A stretch of 64,000 nt of DNA from Apium graveolens (taxonomy: Eukaryota > Streptophyta > Magnoliopsida > Apiales > Apiaceae), in assembly GCF_009905375.1 (NCBI RefSeq), contig NC_133650.1, forward strand, positions 301,009,957-301,073,956. The letters are read 5' to 3'. Of the stretch, positions 10,251-20,539 are shown piece after piece; position 1 is the stretch's first letter, and each line of letters opens with the position of its first letter. The position numbers were made by a program, and so were the translations under genes. The notes under the pieces are model-generated. The model did no database searches and was not told where the DNA came from. It saw only the letters and a program-made list of their open reading frames with translations.

Positions 10251-12292
10251 CTGCTGCCACTGTAGATGCTGATGCAGCTGGTCCATCTGGACATGCACCT
10301 CCACAAGCTCCTTCAAAAGCTGATCTTGTTAAAAAGTTTGTTAGAGGAGATGCACCAGTACCTTGGAGTGAAACTCCTAGAGGACAGGAGTGGACTAAGG
10401 AATGGAACAAAGTTGATTTTGTTCCTTCTCCAACCATACTTGCTGATCACTTGACCAAAGCTGATGAGATGTTAGTCAATGATGATTTCAAGACACAGCT
10501 CAGAGTTACTGCACTAAGTACAAGGCACCTTCAAGGTCAACAATCTGTAACTCAGGCCAAGGTAGAAAAGATTCAAGAATCCATAAATCAGCAAGATATG
10601 CTTGTCAAGCTGGACAATAAAAGGTTTTTCAAACCTACCTTTGACAGAGTTGAGTACATTGAGAAAACTCAGGAGAAGCAACAGGCTGAGATTGATGAAA
10701 TTTTGAAGAATCAAGCTTCTCATCAAAATCAACTCAATGAGATCCAATCCTCAGTGGAATTACTTCTTTCTCTTCTTTTACCTGCTGATGCCAACAAGGG
10801 GGACAAAGTAATTAAGTCCAAATGCAAAACTGTTGAGACACTGAAGGGAAAGGATGATGGAAAAGATGACCAGGGAAACTCTGGAATGGGTGGAGGTCAT
10901 GGTCAAAGTAAAGGTTTTTCATCAAACAAAGCTGGAACTACAAGTCAAAGAACAAGTTCTGATACTGGGAAAAGAATAAGTTCTGATACTGGTAAAAGGA
11001 TAAGTTCTGATGAACATCTGGAACTTGATGAGGAAATTTTAAGACAGTTATTTCTGAAAGAAAATCCAGGAATGGACTTTGAGATTCTAAAGGAAGAAGA
11101 AGCTAGACTAAAGTTAGAAAAAGTCAACTCCAAATCTAAAGCTTCTGTTGTTGAAAAGAAACTTCCTAAGGCTAAAGGCATTGTGATAAAAGAAAGGACA
11201 AATCCTGAGGCAACTAAAGCCAAATCACAAATGAAAATTGATCCAAGGTCCAAGGGCAAAGAAAAAGTTGGTGAACCTATAAAGGTTTATGTGCCATTCA
11301 TGGATGAAGAAATATTTGATGAAGATTTTAATCTTACTCTGATTTCAAAGAAGATTTCTCAAACAACCTCTGGCATGGCTCAAGTTGTTCAGAGTCAAGA
11401 TGTAGTAAGTTCTGATTTGACACTGAAGCAAGCAACCTCTGACATAGCTCAAGTTGGCTTGATATCAAAAGATAAGTTAAAGGAAACCTCTGACATTGCT
11501 CATGTTAAACCCTCAAAGTAACTCCTACCAGGATTCACCAAAGCTAAACGGACTCAACCTTTGAAGACTGCAACAAGTGGTTTTGAAGCAAGGGTGGTTA
11601 CAGGAAAAGAAGCAAGAGATAAATCCGGATTGGGTAGTGCTGATGAAAGAAGAATACAGAACACAACCAATGATCCAACTTCTTTAAGTGAACCAGGTGT
11701 TGGAGCAACTCCTGAAAGATTGAATCAGCTTGAATCTGTACAGATGGTTTACCATACCTTCTTGAAAGAACACATCTTGTTATATTTTATGACAGATGAA
11801 AGGATATACCATATTAGGCAGAATGTTATACCACTGAAGTATTTTGAGGAACTAGAACATGTTTTATTCCTACTTCAAATGAAGAACAGATTAACAGATA
11901 GTGCTGTAAATTATTTGAAGACTCAAATTTAGAGACAGAAAAAGGTTTATTCTGTAAAGTCTGACAACACATATTTTTCCAAGTACAGAGATCAAAAAGG
12001 TGATATTGTGGAGATGAAGCCTAACTCTGCTAAGATTATAACTATCTTTCTGGGTTATAAGGCTGTGGAATTCAATCTTGAGTCTGACAAGGCATATTTG
12101 ATCAGACTAGATCAGGACATAAGAAAAGCTAGAATAAATGATCTCAGGGCTGCTATCTTTCAAATCGGTGAAGATACAATTGAATTGAAGAATGCTAAAA
12201 GGAGGATGGTCAATGAACTTGAATATGCTGAGAGGAGTCTTTTAAGGAATTATCTCAGAATAACTCCTGATATCAAAGAGATCAGTAATTGA
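10251..12292 (+). pseudogene. Element A' extra ORF, C-terminal part with two in-frame stops
   Basis: A single frame runs for about 680 codons from the junction with the A LTR to TGA 12290-12292, with in-frame stops at 11519-11521 and 11930-11932. The apparent ATG at 10226 lies in the neighbouring LTR and is not a true start. The sequence has a coiled-coil segment (EKTQEKQQAEIDEILKN), three 8-residue repeats containing SSDTGKRI, long Lys/Glu-rich linkers and a conserved C-terminal helical module (about 11720-12292). The same layout is seen in the B and E extra ORFs. The function is unknown. There is no signal peptide or transmembrane segment in the visible part, so an envelope role is not supported by this piece. 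Confidence 0.65.
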
Positions 12293-12496
12293 TGCCAAGT
12301 CAAAGATCTACAACTGCTTAGATTCTGATGTGTATACAGACTGAAGCTGTTATCAAACCTTGAGGATGGTAAAGCTATAAGGACTGTAAGTTGTAGTTAT
12401 CTAGTCAAATTTTCATGTATTTGTACTTAATGTTTTTGACATCATTAAATATCTCTTAAACTTGTATATTATGCTAATTTACAAGTTGGGGGAGAT
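12293..12496 (+). other. 3' spacer and polypurine tract of A'
   Basis: This non-coding stretch ends in AAGTTGGGGGAGAT (12483-12496), which directly abuts the LTR TG. It is the second-strand primer site. Confidence 0.85.
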
Positions 12497-13096
12497 TGTT
12501 AGATATATTTGATAATATCATGACTAATATGATTTGTGTTTAGTTTTCAGATCTTACTTAACAGGACAAATCAGTACTTAACTGGAAATCAGTACTTATA
12601 CTGAAGTCAGAACTTAAGATATCAGAACTTAAGTTGTCAGAACTTAGTTTATCAGGATATAATATCAGGACTTAAAGAGACTTTCAGATAAGGAAGGTGG
12701 CTGATTGAAAGGAAAGAAGATCAAGACAAACGCAAGAAGAGATATGCATGAAGAAGGAATTCTATGAAGAATAAAATACTTGGAAGAAAAGATAACTAGT
12801 TGATATATTTTAGGAAGCAGAATTATATTCCATATCAATTAGAATTTATCTTGTAACTGTGTTGTATATAAACACAGACATAGGGTTTACACTAGATGTG
12901 TTATCATAATCGAAGTTATTATTTATTGTAACCCTAGCAGCTCTCGTGATAAGTTGTTCATCACTGAGAGAGGATAATTCCATATTGTAACAAAGTTTAT
13001 TGTGTTAAATAAAATATGTTTTCTGTGTTCTTATATTTGATTTGATTGTGATAAACACTGTATTCAACCCTCTTCTACAGTGTGTGAGACCTAACA
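12497..13096 (+). repeat. 3' LTR of A'
   Basis: It begins TGTTAGATATATTTG and ends GAGACCTAACA. A TATA box, TATATAAA, lies at 12865-12872. A cluster of about eight AGTACTTA / TCAGAACTTA words lies upstream at 12569-12676 in the U3 part. It matches the A 5' LTR in reverse complement. Confidence 0.9.
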
Positions 13097-14716
13097 TTGT
13101 TCCTGACTATTATGCCATTTTCATCCATCTTGTTTCTGAATACCCATTTAGTGTCAATAGGATTCTTGCCTTTAGGTTTGGGTACCAGCTTCCATACTTT
13201 ATTCCTTTCAAATTGGTTTAGCTTTTCCAGCATAGCTAAAACCCAATCAAGATCCAACAAAGCTTCTTCTACCTTCTTTGGCTCTTCCTGTGACAGGAAA
13301 CTACTATATAGACATTCTTCTTGAGTTGTTTTCATAGTTTGCATTCTTGAAGATGTATCACCAATAATTAGTTCAAATGGGTGATCTCTAGTCTATTTCC
13401 TTTGTTGTGGAAGATTAGCTTTAGATGAAGAGTCCTCAAAGTTGTCTTGATGTGTGACTGAGTTTTGATTAGAAGAAACTCCCCCTGAGTTTGTGGATAT
13501 TTGACTTGAATTTGGGTCTTCTGTGTGTGATCTATATTGACTTTCAACTCCTATTGATGGCTCAACGGATGTTGAATTTTACCTTTCGACGGATGATGTA
13601 GTTTGTCTTTCAATGGATGATGCACCTTGTCTTTCAACGGATGTAGAATTTTGTGCTTCATTTGTTGCTGACTTTTCTGCATTTTCCTTAGAGATTATTT
13701 CTTGATCTTTTCCATCATCGCGATCATCACAGCTCATCTCAACATTGTCAAATTTGAGGCTTTCATGGAAACCTTCATCTTGCAGTCCTTCAATCTTCTT
13801 ATCATCAAACACAACATGTATATAATCCATAACAATGCTGGTTCTGAGATTGTAGACTCTGTATGCTTTTCCAACTGCATACCCAATAAAAATACGTTCA
13901 TCTTCTTTGACATCAAACTTTCCATGTTGCTCAGTTTGATTCCTTAGAATATAGCATTTACAGCCAAAGACATGAAGAAAGTTTAGTGTTGGTCTCCTGT
14001 TCTTGAATAATTGATAATGAGTGACACCTTTTGCTTGATTAACCAAAGAAATATTCTGAGTGTAGCAAGCAGTATTTACAGCTTCTACCCAAAAGTAAGT
14101 TGGTAACTTTGATTCTTCTAGCATTGTCCTTGCAGCTTCAATAAGAGATCTATTCTTTCTTTCCACCACTCCATTTTGTTATGGAGTCCTAGCTGCTGAA
14201 AACTCATGCATGATCCCATTTTCTTCACAAAATAACCTCATTATATAATTCTTGAACTCAGTTCCATTGTCACTCCTGATTTTTCCAACTTTGAGATCAT
14301 GATGATTTTTTTACTTGTCTTATATGATTGATGATAATTTCACTAACTTCATCTTAAGATTTTAGGAAATATGTCCAAGTGAACTTTGAGAAATCATCTA
14401 CAATCACGAGGAAATATCTTTTCTTTGAGAGTGACAACACATTGACTGTTCCAAACAAGTCCATATGCAATAATTGTAATGGTTCTTCAATTGTAGGTTC
14501 AAGCTTCTTTTTGAATGATGCCTTGATTTTTTTACCTTTCTGACAGGCATCACACAGTCCACCCTTTGAGAACTCAACTTGAGGAATGCCTCTTACAAGA
14601 TCTTTCCTGACTAATTCATTCATAGTCTTGAATTTCAGATGGGACAGTTTCTTGTGCCACAACCAATTTTCAATTTGACTTGCTTTGTTCAAAAGACAAG
14701 TAATAGAATTTGCACT
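13097..14716 (-). pseudogene. Element C: integrase and start of reverse transcriptase
   Basis: The 14354-14692 piece holds the integrase zinc finger (WHKKLSHLKF ... CDACQKGK) and the first core motif LLHMDLFGTVN. A frameshifted stretch follows around 14170-14350. The 13579-14169 piece starts at the E motif (ERKNRSLIEAARTML) and runs to a linker with 8-residue repeats (SVERQ.., SIERQ..). The 13075-13344 piece is the RT start, ending at the A' LTR. Several stops are present, so it is inactive. Confidence 0.8.
13562..13642 (-). repeat. 24-nt periodic word in element C pol linker
   Basis: Plus-strand TCAACGGAT, TCGACGGAT, TCAATGGAT and TCAACGGAT begin at 13562, 13586, 13610 and 13634, exactly 24 nt apart. 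The coding strand reads S[VI]E in each 8-residue unit. This is the same place in pol as the element B array at 22347-22451. Confidence 0.85.
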
Positions 14717-15674
14717 TGTTAGTCCCTTAACAATATAGCAAGAATTACAGAAGGGGGGTTGAATGGAATTCTTGAACCTTTTTCTTCGAAATAAAAATGT
14801 TCAACTCGAATATAGATATAATGTTTTGATTAGCACAATGCGGAATAGAAACTTAATTGAATCAAAACATAAGTAATTAAAAACAAGAGTCTTTAAAAAC
14901 TTTCTGGTGGATTTAAACAATTCCACCAGAGATATATATTATATATCGAGAGGACTCTGTGTGCAGGAATGCTCACAGCTGCTTATAAATTGAATTGCTG
15001 AGAATACAGGGAAATGCTAATAATTCTGCTTACAAAGATTTCTCTGTTTTGTGTATCTCAGCTCTCTTTATCTATTTGCTACATTCTTGGTTTATATATC
15101 ACCAAGATTACAAAGTCAAAAAGACTGAACAAATATAAAAACTATCAGTCTTAAGCTTTGTTGCTTTTCGTCCTCTATTACCCGGTTAATGGGCTTCCAC
15201 AGTAGATTTGTATACATCTCGATGGTTGTGCTCAGCTTTCACTGTTCAACTGCTATTTGAATTCTTTATTAGTTGAGTACATGATCATCCGTCGGGTTGT
15301 TGATCATCCGTCGGTTGCTTTGTAGGTTATCCGTCGGGTAGCAATCAAGCATATGACTTCATTTCACTTATACAGAATTACAAGACATCATTTATGTACA
15401 ATTAATCAACCTATTCTGCATATCTAGTTAAAGTCAACATGACTTATATGCTACTACAGATTCTATACAAAGGTGTATACATAACTATGCTACAGACTTA
15501 TTATTACATAAGCTACTCACTCGATGGATAATAAGTTAACATCCGTCAGGACTATAATGAGTTATCCGTCGGGACTATAATTCTTATCCGTCGAGTGCTA
15601 CATTATTTCACTAAGTAAAATCCACTTAGATATTTTGTTTATTAAATTATCAAGTACACAACATATGCACAACA
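14717..15674 (-). repeat. 3' LTR of element B
   Basis: It starts TGTTAGTCCC and ends GCACAACA on the plus strand. The minus-strand TATA (TATATAAA) is at about 15090-15098. The word ATCCGTCGG/A occurs at 15287, 15306, 15329, 15564 and 15586, with a variant at 15541, all on the U3 side of the TATA. Confidence 0.93.
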
Positions 15675-15690
15675 ATCTCCCCCAATTAAT
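15675..15690 (-). other. Polypurine tract of element B
   Basis: The minus strand reads ATTAATTGGGGGAGAT directly before the LTR. Confidence 0.85.
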
Positions 15691-18600
15691 GTCTACTAGA
15701 ATTGTAGCCATAAATTAAGAGGTACCTGATGATAACAAAACATCCTAAACATACAGCTTTAAAGATAAGTAGATAATACTGAAAGTGCTTCAAATAATCA
15801 AAGTGTACAAGGTTTGGCTCACAGTCATTTTCAAGATGCTCCTCTAGCCTGAGCAGATTTTCTAGTTCCTTGAAGGTCTGGATCTTCTTCAAAGCTTTCT
15901 GTTATTTTCCTCAATCTGATTTTGGAGCTGCCTGTGGAATTCCAGTTCATCAGATTCTGAGAGATCTAGCTTTTCTTGCATTTCCAAGAGAGTCTCATTG
16001 CTAGAGATACTCAATTGGTCTTCTAATCTGAAGAATCTTCTCACACCCTTGTCATCCATGAACTCCATCAGCCAGTAAGGCCTTAGATGCACTCTTCTCC
16101 CTGTGTATGGGATGATTAGAGTCTTTGGGAGTGCATCTTTAGCTCTAACACTCCTTAGTTCTTCAATCTTCTTCAATACTAGTCTTCTTGCAGTGACATT
16201 GAACCCAAAATTTTTCTTGAAGGATGAATAAACTTTAATCAGCACAGCTTGGCTCTCTTGAAGAATCCTGTGAAGTGGCCACTGAATCTCCCTTCCTCCT
16301 TTGTACTTGAACACCAACCTTTCAGGTAAGTTTCTGTATGCATCAATTCCCCTTACTTCATCCAGTTCATCCAGATAAAGATTTAGATCTGAAAATTCTT
16401 TGATGTCACACAAGTACAAGTAGTCTCCCCTGTTGACTTTGGGTTGAGCTTTAACTACTGATTTGGATTTGAGAGGTGACAGCTTCACTTTCTTGACTGC
16501 CCTTGACTTTGTCCTTTTTGGCTTGCTAAGGATTGGTAAGCTGAAGTCAGGAATTGGTATATTATCCCACTCTATTGGCTCATCCTTTGGCACAATAGGT
16601 TCACCATGTATATTCCTGTAGGGATCCACCACCCTTATGTCTTCAAATACCACAGAGGGCTTTGATGCTTGAGTTGTAGCTGGTGTGGATTCCTTAGGAA
16701 ATTAATCTTCCAATTCCGTGTCAACAATATCCAGTTTCCTTTTTGTTCTTCTAGCCAGTTCTTTCTTCCTTGGGGATTTCTTCTGTTCTTCAATTTTCTT
16801 CTTTGATTCAGCAGCTTCAGATGGTTGAGAGGGAATTTGTTGAGATGAATTCACAGCCTGTAGCTTGCCCAAGATAACAATCTGCTCTTTCTGGCTTTTT
16901 CTTCTCTCTTTGCTTGAGCAAATTGTGGATGTCCAGCTACCACACAAATTTCCTTTCCATTTCTGATATCTTAGCAATTCTCCTTTTTGAAGCTGAATCA
17001 GCTGGATCTTTATAGAAGACAATTGACCTTGACAGAAGCTTCTTCTCATCAGGCTTGGGTGTCTCATACACAGTGTCCAAGGGGTTCTTCAAAGATGATT
17101 TTGGATAATTTGTCTTTGGTTTTAGAATTGTTTCAGCCTTTGGAGACTTGATGCAGGAAGATTGTCCTTTTTCCAGATAATTCATGCTCATCTCATTCAC
17201 ACTGATTGGCTTGACTTGAGAGTGATGGATGGCTGACTTAACAGGCTCCTTGACAAGTTCAAACTTTTTCTGTATCTCCTCATCAATCTTATTCCAGTTG
17301 ATCAAACTCAACTTTCCTTTTTCAGCAACTTTCAAATTTGTTGTTGCTGCTTGAATTAGATCTATACCATCTGCAACTGTTGGCTTGGAGACAGTAATTG
17401 AAGGTACAATTACTTTGCTGATTTGTACTTGAAGTTTCTCCCCCTCAGTTGGTCCTTTCTCCCCCTTACTTGATTCTCTCTCCCCCTTTTTGTTATCATC
17501 AAGTTGAGGAGTTAGGCCTTGTGTTTTAGCCAGTTGCATGAGAAGATTTGTCTGAGTCTGTTGATTTTGAAGGCCACTGAATTCTCAATAACTTGAACTC
17601 TGTCTTCCAGCTTGGCCAACTTCTTTTCAGAATCTGATTCTCTCCTCAATCTTAGTAATAGATATTTCATGGTACCATATGGCATGACTGAATCCAGCTT
17701 CTCAGAATTATAGGTCTTCAAGTCAGCTATATCCTTTTTGAATTCATCCACACTCAGATTCTGTCTTAACTGCTGGATCTTCATGAGATGTAGAGAGTCT
17801 AGGTGAGCTTGAAGAATAGCCTTGGTACCAGCATCTGAAGTTTCCTGAAGGGCCTTTTGAATAGCCATCACTTGCTTAACCAGGGATACACCAAATTGTC
17901 CTGGTGTAGATTCCTTTGTCCATGCCCATTCAGGTAAATCTGAAACAGAACTTGGGCCTTCATCTCCCCCTAAGTTTATGCTTCCATCCAAAGAAACAGA
18001 GTCATCATCATTAGAATTTACTTCAAATTCTTCAGATGGCTCACCAGCTTGAGAAGGCATCCTATTGACAGCAGCTTTATCTCTTTGAAGAGATTCTGAG
18101 GTGTGTACTAAGTTCAAAGTCTGTTCTGCCTCCACATTGCCCTGAGCAGCCAATAATTGATAGGCTGACACAGGATGAGTAAAAGTGTCAGCATCCAAGG
18201 AAATGTTATCAATTATAGCTTTGTAATGTTGCTGAAATTGTCTTTCCTTTTCAGCATCATCCACAATTATTGACTCACTAGCAATGGCTGGATCCACCCT
18301 TATTTCTCCTGTACCTGCCTTTCTCTCATAATCTCTCTTTTGTTGCATCAGGGTCTCATCCTGGCTTCCCACCCTCACACACTCACCTTCACCTACTAAG
18401 GTGGGACTCCTCTCACTCACTTTTGCCAATCCTGAATAAATGGATTGCAGAGTTTCACTCTTTTCCTCTCCTTTTGGCTGGGAGCAACCCAGCCTCTCAC
18501 CCAATACACTCTCCTCTCTCAGTCCTAAGAGTGACTGTACAACCACTAAATCTTCTGCACTTGAAATAATTGAAGTTTGAAGTTGTGCAGAGATATCCGT

Positions 18601-20019
18601 CGAGTGAGTGGTTTTGCTATCCGACGGATAACTGCTGTTAGGCTTATCCGTCGGGATACAATCACTACTCGACGGATGAGCAATATCCGTCGAGAGAGTA
18701 GAAATGAATGAGGTGGGAAGAGAAACTATTGTTGACTCTGTGCTGATTGAAAATATTTTAGGCACAAATAACACAACAGATCCTGAAAGAATTGGCAAGT
18801 GAGCCAACAAATCATCTAAAAGATGATGCTCACTTGCACTAGATTTTGGCTTCCCCAACAGAGTTAAAGAAGGGGAATCAGGAATTGAAGTGTTCATCAT
18901 ATCCACTTCCAGAGAGTTTATTGGTGAGTATGGTGTTTCAGATGCTTCTATTATTAGAGATTTTGGCTGTGACTCCACATTTATTGGAGCCACATCAAAA
19001 TGAATTTGAGAAAGTGCGGGGACTGTGTCTTTAGCACCAGTTTGCACTGTGTGTGTGCCATGTACATCCCCAGAGGTTTTCTTTGATTTGGATTTAGAAA
19101 TTGTAGTAGTTTTAGTAGCTTTGGTAGGCAACTGTTTGGTCATTGTCACAGTTGCCATAGCTACTCTTGAACTCAAAGAAATTGAGGAGGTTGGAATAGT
19201 TGAAGGGATGGATGAATTTACCTCACTTACCTGAGGTGCCTGCACTACAGGAAAGTAGAACATTGGCACATCCCTGTGATGGTTGGCTCTGTTCAAGTTT
19301 GCAATGAGTCTTCTCTCTTGAACCCAACAAGCCAGTTTGTTGTTTGGGTTCTCAAGCACAATTTCTTGACATAGATGGTTAGCCAATAACATGAAAAATC
19401 TAGCATAATACACATTCTTTCCTCTTTTAGCTAACTCACCTAGTTTAAAACCTAACTCAATCAAGATAAGGTTACTGAAATTGTAAAATTTATCTGTAAC
19501 TAGCATGTATAGCATGTTAAGCATGGAAATGTTCACAGAATCAAAATTACTGATTTTTCCAGAGAAAACCTTAGTAATTACATCACATATGAAACTCCAC
19601 TCCTTCATAAGACCCATTCTTCTAATATCACTTAGTTTAGAAGTAGGAAGTGCATAATGCATGGAATTAAGCATATTAATAATATCAGTGTCAGTGTGTG
19701 GTAAAGTTACATTATTATCAGGAATTTTGAAACATGCCTTTATCACATCACTATTGATACAGAATTCATTACCTTTGATGGTTAGAGTGATGGTCTTGTC
19801 AGTAGAGTTGTAGATTGCAGTGGTCCACATCTCTTCAACAACTTCACAGAAGATTGTGGGTGATTCCAGCATGGCGTAATTTAGCTTGCAGTTCTTCACA
19901 AAGTCCATCATTTTGTGATAGTCCTCTGATTGCTGAATACCCTTATTGACCAAAGCAATGAAGTTGTTCTTCTCATAAATGAACCCAGTTTGAGACATAA
20001 TCTTTACTACAGGTGCCAT
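15686..20019 (-). pseudogene. Element B extra ORF (aORF), about 1,400 codons, frameshifted
   Basis: The ATG at 20019 opens an 835-codon frame to 17512. It continues in shifted frames at 16937-17539, 16702-17067, 15889-16653 and 15686-15892. The N-terminal ~250 residues are hydrophobic-helical (WSFICDVITKVFSGKI, MLNMLYMLVTDKFYNF, NVYYARFFMLLANHLC). A long Ser/Thr/Pro-rich low-complexity region and a coiled-coil stretch follow. A conserved C-terminal module contains GVRRFFRLEDQL and a LEEHLEND-like tail. No protease, RT or convincing transmembrane/signal segment is seen. The N-terminal pattern recalls plant transposon ORF1-type domains (Athila ORF1), but I cannot confirm this. The gene is larger than pol. 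A TATA box lies 112-121 nt before the ATG. Confidence 0.7.
18595..18692. repeat. Cluster of ATCCGTCGA words inside the B extra ORF
   Basis: ATCCGTCGA or CGACGGAT occurs at 18595, about 18619, 18645, 18670 and 18684 in both orientations. On the coding strand the words give STD, YPSD and PTD, so the peptide is not conserved while the nucleotide word is. Confidence 0.8.
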
Positions 20020-20130
20020 TGTTAGAGAATGAAAGCTTGAAGAGAGAAAGAGAAGACTTGCTTGAGAGAGAATGAAATAGAAGCAGTTGAATTTGAGAGT
20101 GATAAAAGAAAATAATTGGAATGAAATAAG

Positions 20131-20140
20131 CTTTTATACT
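20131..20140 (-). promoter_or_regulatory. Internal TATA box for element B extra ORF
   Basis: The minus strand reads AGTATAAAAG, about 115 nt before the ATG at 20019. The sequence between is CT/TC-rich (TTCATTCTCTCTCAAGC) like a plant leader and has no upstream ATG that I see. Seven family words sit just upstream at 20243-20445. Confidence 0.5.
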
Positions 20141-20242
20141 ATCTCAAAAACAACGGATAAAAATAATAAAGAAGAGTAAATTAACCAATAGAAATTGCCT
20201 AAAATAGCAGTTTAAAAATAAACTGTAAAAATTCCACCCATT

Positions 20243-20445
20243 ATCCGTCGTGTAATGCTTACAAACTGTAAGTATACTCGATGGATAATGTTCAGGGAAT
20301 TAACGGCTGAGATTTAGACAATTCGACGGATGAGGGTAACTGATATCCGTCGAGTCATAAAGTATTCCAGAAAAGTAATTGATTTTTATTGGCAAATAGT
20401 ATATCGACGGATGACTAAACTCGATGGATAACGATCATCCATTGA
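20243..20445. promoter_or_regulatory. Family-word cluster upstream of the internal promoter of B
   Basis: The words begin at 20243, 20278 (TCGATGGAT), 20323, 20345, 20404, 20421 (TCGATGGAT) and 20437 (ATCCATTGA), in both orientations. The stretch is non-coding and lies about 100-310 nt upstream of the TATA box. The LTR of B has the same order: words, then TATA. Confidence 0.6.
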
Positions 20446-20539
20446 GATGTAAATTTAGACTTAGCCAAAATTTCATCCAAGACTCAAAAATCAACTAAAT
20501 TTCTGGCTACGTTTCAACTTGCAAAATAACTCAGATAAA

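Larger units (their letters stand above)
10251..13096 (+). mobile_element. Copia element A' (3' part: extra ORF, PPT, 3' LTR)
   Basis: This plus-strand element of the same family as A shows the C-terminal extra ORF, a polypurine tract at 12483-12496 and a 600-bp LTR at 12497-13096. Its 5' part is not in the window; element A interrupts it at 10250. The right boundary lies inside element C reverse transcriptase, with the probable target duplication TTGTT at 13097-13101. Element B has the uninterrupted homologous site near 21880. Confidence 0.8.

Noticed and set aside
15686..20019. Calling the extra ORF an envelope gene
   Set aside because: No signal peptide, fusion peptide or clear transmembrane helix was seen; position alone is not enough.
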